64,000 nt of DNA from Sorex araneus (lineage: Eukaryota; Chordata; Mammalia; Eulipotyphla; Soricidae), in NCBI RefSeq assembly GCF_027595985.1, contig NC_073313.1:99373552-99437551 (forward strand), read 5' to 3'. A program made the position numbers and the translations under genes. The notes under the pieces are model-generated. The model was not told the origin of the DNA. It searched no databases and was given only the letters and a program-made list of their open reading frames with translations. Shown piece after piece: positions 57,663-64,000 of this stretch. The first letter of the stretch is position 1; each line of letters begins with the position of its first letter.

Positions 57663-58600
57663 GTTTGGAGGTTTTTTCTTGTACAATTCTACTAGTGTCT
57701 TGGATGTCCTTGATATTAATCCCTTATTAGATGGGTATTGGGTAAATATTCTTTACCATTCTGTGGGCTCTTTCTGTATTTTGGTCACTGTTTCTTTTGA
57801 AGTGTGGAAACTTCTTAGTTTAATGTAGTCCTATTTGTTTATGCTTGCTTCCACTTGCATGTTCAGTGCTGTTTCATCCTTAAAGATGCTTTTAGCTTCA
57901 ATGTCATGGAGAGTTCTGCCTACATTTTCTTCTATGAACCTCATAGATTCATGTCTGATATTGAGGTCTTTAATCCACTTTGATCTGACTTTTGTGCCTG
58001 GCATTAGACAGATTTCAGAGTTCATTTTTTGCAGGTAGCTATCCAGTTTTCCCAGCACCACCTGTTGAAGAGGCTTTCCTTGTTCCACTTTGCATTTCTT
58101 GCTTCTTTGTCAAAGATTAAGTGGCCATAATTTGAGGGTCTGTGACAGGATATTCAGCTCTGTTCCATTAGTCTGCATGTATATTTTTATCCCAATACCA
58201 TGCTGTTTTAATTACTATTGCTTTGTAGTAGAGTTTGAAGTTGGGGAAGGTGACGCCACCCATCTTCTTTTTTCTAAGGATTGTTTTAGCTATTCGTGGG
58301 GGTTTATTGTTCCATATAAATTTCAGGAGTGTTTTGTCTGTTTCTTTTAAGAATGTCATGGGTATCCTGGTAGGGACTGCATTAAATTTGTATAGTGCTT
58401 TGGGCTATATTACCATTTTGATAATGTTAATTCTCCCTATCCATGAGCAGGGGATGTGTCTCCATTTCCTAGTGTCATCTTTTATTTCTTGAAGTAGTGT
58501 TTTGTAATTTTCCTTGTTTAGGTCCTTAACCTTTTCGGTTAAGCTGATTCCAAGGTACTTGATTTTCTGAGGCACTATTGTGAACAGGATTATTTTTTTC

Positions 58601-58680
58601 TTTTTTTTAATTGATTCACCATGTGGAAAGTTACAAAGCTTTCAGGCTTAAGTCTCAGTTACACAATGCTCGAACACCCA
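58601..58680 (-). mobile_element. 80-bp composite/L1 3'-end stub inside L1 F
   Basis: A T-rich end, then ttgattcaccatgtggaaag, aggcttaagtctcag and gctcgaacaccca, interrupts ORF2. It has approximate flanking repeats (aggattattttttt / gggattttttttat). Confidence 0.8.
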
Positions 58681-61347
58681 GAGTGGGATTTTTTTTATGT
58701 CTCTTTCTTCTCTTTCATTATTTGTACACAAGAAAGCCATGGACTTTTGGGTGTTGATTTTGTAGCCTGTCACTTTACTGTATCGACCTTTTGTTTCTAG
58801 AAGATTTTCTGTAGAGTCTTTAGGGTTTTCCAAGTATAGTATCATATCAGCTGCAAACAGTGATAACTGGACCTCTTCCTTTCCTATCTGTATGCCCTTG
58901 ATATCTTTTTTTTTTTTGTCTAACTCCTATGGCCAGGACTTCCAGTACTATATTGAATAGAAATGGTGAAAGCGGGAAACCTTGCCTTGTGCCTGATCTT
59001 AGAGGGAAGGCTTTTTGTTTTCCCCATTGAGAATGATACTTGCGATGGGATTTTGGTAGATGGCTTTGACTATGTTGAGGAAAGTTCCTTCGATGCCCAT
59101 TCTGCTGAGAGTTTTCATCATAAACGGGTGCTGAATCTTGTCAAATGCTTTCTCTGCATCTACTGATATGATCATATGGTTTTTATTGTTTCTTTTATTG
59201 ATATGATAAATTATTTTGATTGACTTGCAAATGTTATACCATACTTGCATACCTGGGATGAATCCTACTTGGTCATGGTGTATGATTTTTTTGATGAGTC
59301 GTTGGATTCTATTTGCTAATATTTTGTTGAGGATGAACACAGTTTCATCCGGGATATCAGTCTGTAGTTCTCTTTCTTTGTGGTATCTCTGTCTGCTTTT
59401 GGTATCAGGGTGATATTTGCTTCATAAAAACTGTTTGGAAGTATTTTTGATACTTCAATTTCCTGGAAAAGCTTAAAAAGGACTGGGAGTAAGTCCTTTT
59501 TAAAGATTTGGAAGAATTCACCAGTGAATCCATCTGGGATGGGACGTTTGTGCTTGGGGAGACTTTTATTACCGTTTCAATTTCCTTGATGGCGATAGGT
59601 ATGTTCAGGTATTCCAGGTCTTCTTGGTTCAGCCTTGGGAGGCTATAGGAGTCTAGGAATTTATCCATTTCCTCAAGGTTTTCGTGTTTCATGGCATAAA
59701 GATTCTTAATGTAATCTCTGAGGATCCTTTGTATTTCTGTAGTTTCTGTTGTAATGTCCCCCTGTTCATTTCTGATTTGGTTTATTAGGGTTTTCTCTCC
59801 TTTTTTGTGAGTCTTGCTAGAGTTTTATCGATCTTGTTTATTTTCTCAAAGGACCAGATCTTCGTTTCATTGATCTTTTGGATTGTTTTTTTTTTTTGTT
59901 TCCATCTCGTTAATTTCTGTTCTGAGTTTTATTATTTCCTTTCTCCTGTTCGGATTGGGCTCCTTTTGTTGGTCATTCTCCAAGCTCTTAAGCTGTGAGC
60001 TTAGGCTACTTATATAGGCTCGCTCCTCCTTCCTGAGGAATGCTTGTCGAGCTATGAACTTTCCTCTTAACACAGCTTTTGCTGTGTCCCATAGGTTTTG
60101 GTAACTTGTGTCCTTTTTGTCGTTTTTTTCCAGGAATCTTTTGATTTCCTCTTTGATTTCCTTTCTAAGACACTCATTGTCCAATAGTGAGCTGTTTAAT
60201 TTCCAGGTGTTTGATTTTGTTTTGTGTTTTTGTGTGTCATTTATTTCTAATTTCAGTACATCATGGTCTTAGAAGATCGTTGATACAATCTCTGTCTTCT
60301 TAATTTATGGAGGTATGTTTTGTGGCTCAGCATGTGGTCAATCTTGGAGTATGTTCCATGCACACTTGAGAAGAATGAATATTCAGCCTTTTGAGGATGA
60401 AGTGTCCTATGTATATCTACTAAGTCTCTGTCTTCCCTTTCTTCTCTCAGATGCAGTTTGTCCTTGCTAAGCTTGAGTCTGGCTGATCTATCAAGAGGTG
60501 ATAAATTGGTGTTGAAGTCTCCCACTAGTATCGTGTTGCTATCCATGTCTTACTTCAAGTCTATGAGTAGTTGTTTTAAGTATTTTGCTTGTTCTTATTA
60601 GGTGCATATATATTTAGTATTTGTTTTTCCTGTTGTACAGATCCCTTTATCAATAAGAAATGACCTTCACTGTCTCTTGTGACCTTCTTCAGTCTGAAAT
60701 CAATGTGGTCTGATACTAGGATGGCTACTCCAGCTTTTTATGGGAGTTGTTCGCCTGTAGTATTGTTTTCCAGTCTTTGACCTTGAGCCTGTGTTTGCTC
60801 TGACTGTTGAGATGTGTTTCTTGCAGACAGCAGAATGTTGGGTTCAATTTTCTAATCCATCCTGCCACTCTGTGTCTTTTAATTGGTGCGTTTAACTCAT
60901 TGACATTGAGATATATTATTTTTATGGGGTTTTGTCACATTTTTCTGCTGAATTTTGGTGTATTTGAGGGTCTTGTCTTGTCTTAAAGTAGCCCATTCAG
61001 TTGTTCTTGTAACCATGATTTTGAGTCTATGAAGTTCCTGAGCTATTGTTTATCTGTGAAACTGTGTGCTGTTCCTTCTGTTATGAATGAGAGTCTAGCT
61101 TAGTAAAGTATTTTTGGTGAGGCATTCATTTCATTGAGTTTTTTCACTATATCCCACCACTGTTTTCGGGCCATGTGGGTTTCATCAGACAAGTCGGCTG
61201 TGAATCTTAAGGATGCTCCTTTATAAGCAATTTCTTTCTTTGATCTTGCTGCTTTCAGGATTTTTGTCTCTATCTAAAGTTTTGGTCATTTTCATTCGGA
61301 TATATCTTGGGATATTTTTTATTTGGATTTTTTCTAGCTGGTACCCT

Positions 61348-61887
61348 TCAGGCCTCCTGAAAGTGGTCGCATGTTTTCTTCAGCTCTGGGAATATCGCTG
61401 CAATGATGTTTTTGACAGTTTCTCCTTCTTCAGGGTTTTCTTCCTGTCCCTCTGGGACTCCAATAATTCTTATATTACTCCTCTTTGCTTCATCACGATC
61501 TTCTTTTGCCATCTGTTCCCGGATTGTCAGTCTCTTCTCCATTTTCTGTTGTTTTCTAGAGTCTCTGGACTTCATCTTCGAGCTCACTGATTCTGTCCTC
61601 AGCAGCTGTTACTCTGCTGCTGAGGCCATCCTTGAGTTTTTTAATTCGCCTACCAGGTTTTTCAGGTCTGACATTTCCGTTTGTATTTTCCTCATCTCTA
61701 CCTTCAAATCCTCCTGTATTTTATTGGTATTGCTTTCCATTGTTTCTTTTAGCTCCCTAAACATCTTCAGTAGCTCTCTTCTAAATTCCTTGTCAGAGAG
61801 GTTGTATAGCACTTCATTGCTGTTGGGGTCTTCTGGGCTAGCCTCTTTAACAAGTAAGCTTGGTTGGGATCTGCGTTGCTTTACCAT
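61348..61887 (-). pseudogene. L1 F ORF1 remnant
   Basis: The reverse frame starts MVKQRRSQPSLLVKEA at 61887 and runs through a coiled coil to about 61609. The next part is in another frame (61348-61587: RSNIRIIGVPEGQEENPEEG, a well-known ORF1 block). Confidence 0.8.
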
Positions 61888-62097
61888 TGTGACCTATGTG
61901 GCTCAGACCTTCACACTCACTGTTACTATTCTGTTTATGATGCGGTATTAATTGAGGTGGACTTAATGAGATATTGGCTAATGCGTTTCTGTTGGTTACG
62001 CTAACCTTGTGAAAGTTCCAGCTAAGAGGGTAACTTCTGGTTCTTCTGGGATATGGAGGGGAGAGAATAACTCGTGCCGCGTTAGTGGCCGCGGCTC

Positions 62098-62455
62098 CGG
62101 GCAGGATCCCTGACCCAGACTGGTACCTGGATAGGGTGGCAGAGGGTGCACGTAACGTTTCAGCTTTGAATGCGGTACGGTGTCCCTCAATTCTCGTCCC
62201 TCGCAGACCAAGGGTAAAAACTGGTTTTCCAGGGAACTGGTTAAGAAAGAGGTTCTGAGCAGGAGCCCTGACCCAGGCTGGTACCTGGATAGGGTGACAG
62301 AGGGTGCGCGGAACGTTTCAGCTTTGGATATGGTACGGTGTCCCTCAATTCCTGTCCCCTACAGACCAAGGGTGAAAATCGGCTTTCCTGGGAACTGGTT
62401 AAAAACGTGGCTCTGGGCAGGAACCCTGACCCGGGCTGGTACCTGGATAGGGTGG
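62098..62455 (-). repeat. L1 promoter monomers of about 158 bp
   Basis: The stretch gcagga.ccctgaccca recurs at 62101, 62259 and 62417, each followed by ctggtacctggatagggtg. There are two complete units and a partial one at the L1 5' end, as in monomeric L1 promoters of rodents. Confidence 0.9.
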
Positions 62456-62628
62456 CCTAATGGCTATTTTTTATCTTCCTCAGTATCATATTTATTTGTT
62501 GGAATTCTCCTGAAGAGCTGTCTCCTATCTATCTTTCTGTACATTGTCAAATTATTTATATATTTATATAATAAATTTTCACTTTATATTGATTCAAATA
62601 ATTTTTTAAGTTACTAATATCAGGACTG

Positions 62629-62870
62629 GAGCGTTAGCACAGCGGGCAGGACGTTTGCCTTGCAGGCGGCCAACCTTGGTTTGAGTCTTCCATCCCTCTC
62701 GGAGAGCCCAGCAAGCTACTGAGAGTAACCTGCCCGAATTGCAGAGCCTGCCAAGCTAGCCATGTCGTATTTGATATGCCCAAAACAGTAACAAGTCTCA
62801 CAATGTAGACATTACTGGTGCCCGCTCGAGCAAATTGATGAACAATGGGACGACAGTGCTACAGTGCTAT
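62629..62870 (+). mobile_element. Full-length tRNA-derived SINE, RTE-tail class
   Basis: Head ggactggagcgttagcacag, B box tggtttgagtcttcc, body agcctgccaagctagccatg, tail ctggtgcccgctcgagcaaa then gggacgacagtgctacagtg. This is the clearest example of the RTE-like tail on a SINE. Confidence 0.92.
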
Positions 62871-62925
62871 ACCTCTGCTGCATCTTGCTGACCCCATCTT
62901 CCCTACATACCACTGAGTGAAGATA

Positions 62926-63831
62926 TGATAACTTGAGATTCTGTTGCATTAATACTTTAGGGGAAATGTGTAATGTTATTGTTGTTTTGAGGTCTCAACT
63001 GGTAGTAATTGAGAGCTAATCTTCACTCAGTGGTTTATGTCTGCTCCTAGCAGTGCTCAGGGTTCAAACTTGAGGTGTTGGGGTTCAAACTTGTGACTCC
63101 CACATACAAAGTATGAGTCTCAGACATTTGAGCTAGCAGTCTAACTGACCAAACATTTTCTTTATTTCTAATGGTGACTTATTCTGTATAATAAAATTGA
63201 ATCTTTTCCCACTTATCCAAATTTCCTTCTGTGTTCTTCAAGGGTGTTTAAAAGGTTTTTCCTTACATGTTTTTATTAGACTCGTTCTTATGCATTTAAT
63301 CATATGTTTTGCTATTATATATGTCTTGCTATTATATATGTGTTACCCTGTCTGCCAATGTGTCCTTCAATTGCTACATGTGCATACAATGGCTATTAAT
63401 ATTACTTGTTCATTTTATTATTTATGTATGTATTTATTTAATTTGAGTTTTGGATCATGGCTAGCCATGTTCACGGCTTACGCCTGGCCCTGGTGAGGAA
63501 TCACTCCTGGCATGCTGCAGGGACCATATGTGGAGCTCAGGGTCGAACCTAGTTTGGACCTCAGCAAGATGGATGCTCTATTCACTGAAATAAAGAAAAT
63601 GTTTGGTCAGTTAGACAGCTAGCTCAAATGTCTGAGACTCATATTTTGCATGTGGGAGTCACAAGTTTGAACCCCAACACTTCAAGTTTGAACCCTGAGC
63701 ACTGCTAGGAGCAGACCTAAACCACTGAGTGAAGATTTGCTCTCAATTATTACCAGTTGTGACCTCAAAATAACAACAACATTATACATTTCCCCTAATA
63801 TATTAATGCAACAGAATCTCAAGTTATCATC
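62926..63831. repeat. Long inverted repeat 2 (arms about 243 bp, spacer about 418 bp)
   Basis: The left arm (62926-63168) and right arm (63587-63831) are reverse complements at about 93% identity by eye. Each arm contains an old tRNA-SINE-like part (aagtttgaaccccaacac in the right arm). The spacer (63169-63586) includes a separate SINE. The arm sequence is unrelated to inverted repeat 1. Confidence 0.88.
63440..63586 (-). mobile_element. tRNA-derived SINE in the spacer of inverted repeat 2
   Basis: Antisense copy: gaatcactcctggcatgctg, gggaccatatgtggagctca, ggtcgaacctagtttggacc. Confidence 0.65.
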
Positions 63832-63892
63832 AAATGTTTCTTATGGAGTTACTATCTTTCTTGATTATTTTTTTATTTTTAAAAAATTTTTC

Positions 63893-64000
63893 AGGTGTCA
63901 CACCCAGCGATGCTCAGGGGTTACTCCTGGCTCTGAACTCAGGAGTTACACCTGGCCATGCTTGGAGGACCATAGAGGATGCCAGGGATTGAACCTGGGT
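63893..64000 (-). mobile_element. tRNA-derived SINE, cut by window end
   Basis: Antisense start: ggtgtcacacccagcgatgc, aggggttactcctggctctg, gattgaacctgggt. The tRNA end lies outside the window. Confidence 0.85.

Larger units (their letters stand above)
56548..62455 (-). mobile_element. Near-full-length L1 (F) with monomeric promoter
   Basis: The TSD is cctaatggctacttttt / cctaatggctatttttt (56531-56547, 62456-62472). In - strand order it has four parts: promoter monomers of about 158 bp (62455-62098); ORF1 from ATG 61887 with coiled coil (LKETMESNTNKIQEDLK); ORF2 in pieces from about 60900 to 57290 (VGDFNTNLSPLDRSA near 60510, [16 protein letters not shown] near 59250, [14 protein letters not shown] near 57400); and a 3' UTR to 56548. 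Two short L1-tail stubs have inserted into it. Many stops and shifts are present, so it is dead. Confidence 0.9.

Overview
This window is vertebrate, specifically eutherian, nuclear DNA. It is dominated by retrotransposons and has no bacterial gene organisation. Three things point to a shrew, most likely Sorex. (1) There are many copies of tRNA-derived SINEs with a GGTTCGATTCC-type B box. (2) There are several L1 elements with short-monomer promoters. (3) There are three copies of an RTE-clade LINE whose protein resembles nematode RTE-1; from memory this matches RTE1_Sar, reported as horizontally transferred between parasitic nematodes and the common shrew. No database search was possible.

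The host genes are few. At 2038-4606 there is an apparently intact three-exon PRAME-family gene. At 10182-12806 there is a tandem paralogue with intact exons 1 and 3 and intact splice sites, but exon 2 is broken by stop codons and a frameshift. The duplication continues downstream (about 5.8-7.0 kb is paralogous to about 13.1-19.6 kb). Copy 2 has since been expanded by several kilobases of new insertions. A processed adenylate kinase 2 pseudogene lies at 47640-48345 (-). A GC-rich promoter with a first exon and a strong splice donor lies at 53400-53722 (+); that gene continues outside what I can identify.

Repeats by region. 0-9 kb: PRAME copy 1 and SINEs. 9.1-10.2 kb: an RTE fragment and an L1-tail stub reaching right up to the start codon of PRAME copy 2. 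13.7-19.06 kb: three composite retroelements, one with an SVA-like plan (GC-rich 5' part, about 1.7 kb of 24-25 bp VNTR, L1 3'-UTR tail). 19.7-24.4 kb: three L1 pieces on the + strand. 24.5-37.9 kb: a nest on the - strand, in which an old L1 is interrupted by a nearly complete RTE plus a SINE, and then by a near-full-length L1 flanked by an 18-bp target-site duplication (TSD). 38.1-39.7 kb: an RTE copy (+) with an 11-bp TSD. 41.1-42.5 kb: an L1 whose 3' UTR matches the composite elements. 43.4-44.2 kb and 62.9-63.8 kb: two long inverted repeats with high arm identity. 46.5-50.5 kb: old L1 remnants around the AK2 pseudogene. 51.0-51.7 kb: another composite element. 56.3-62.5 kb: a near-full-length L1 (-) with about 158-bp promoter monomers.

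The parts are linked. L1 machinery apparently moved the poly(A) SINEs, the composite elements and the AK2 pseudogene. The RTE shares its 3' end with a second class of the same tRNA SINE, so it probably mobilises that class. All L1 and RTE reading frames seen here are broken, so none of these copies looks autonomous.
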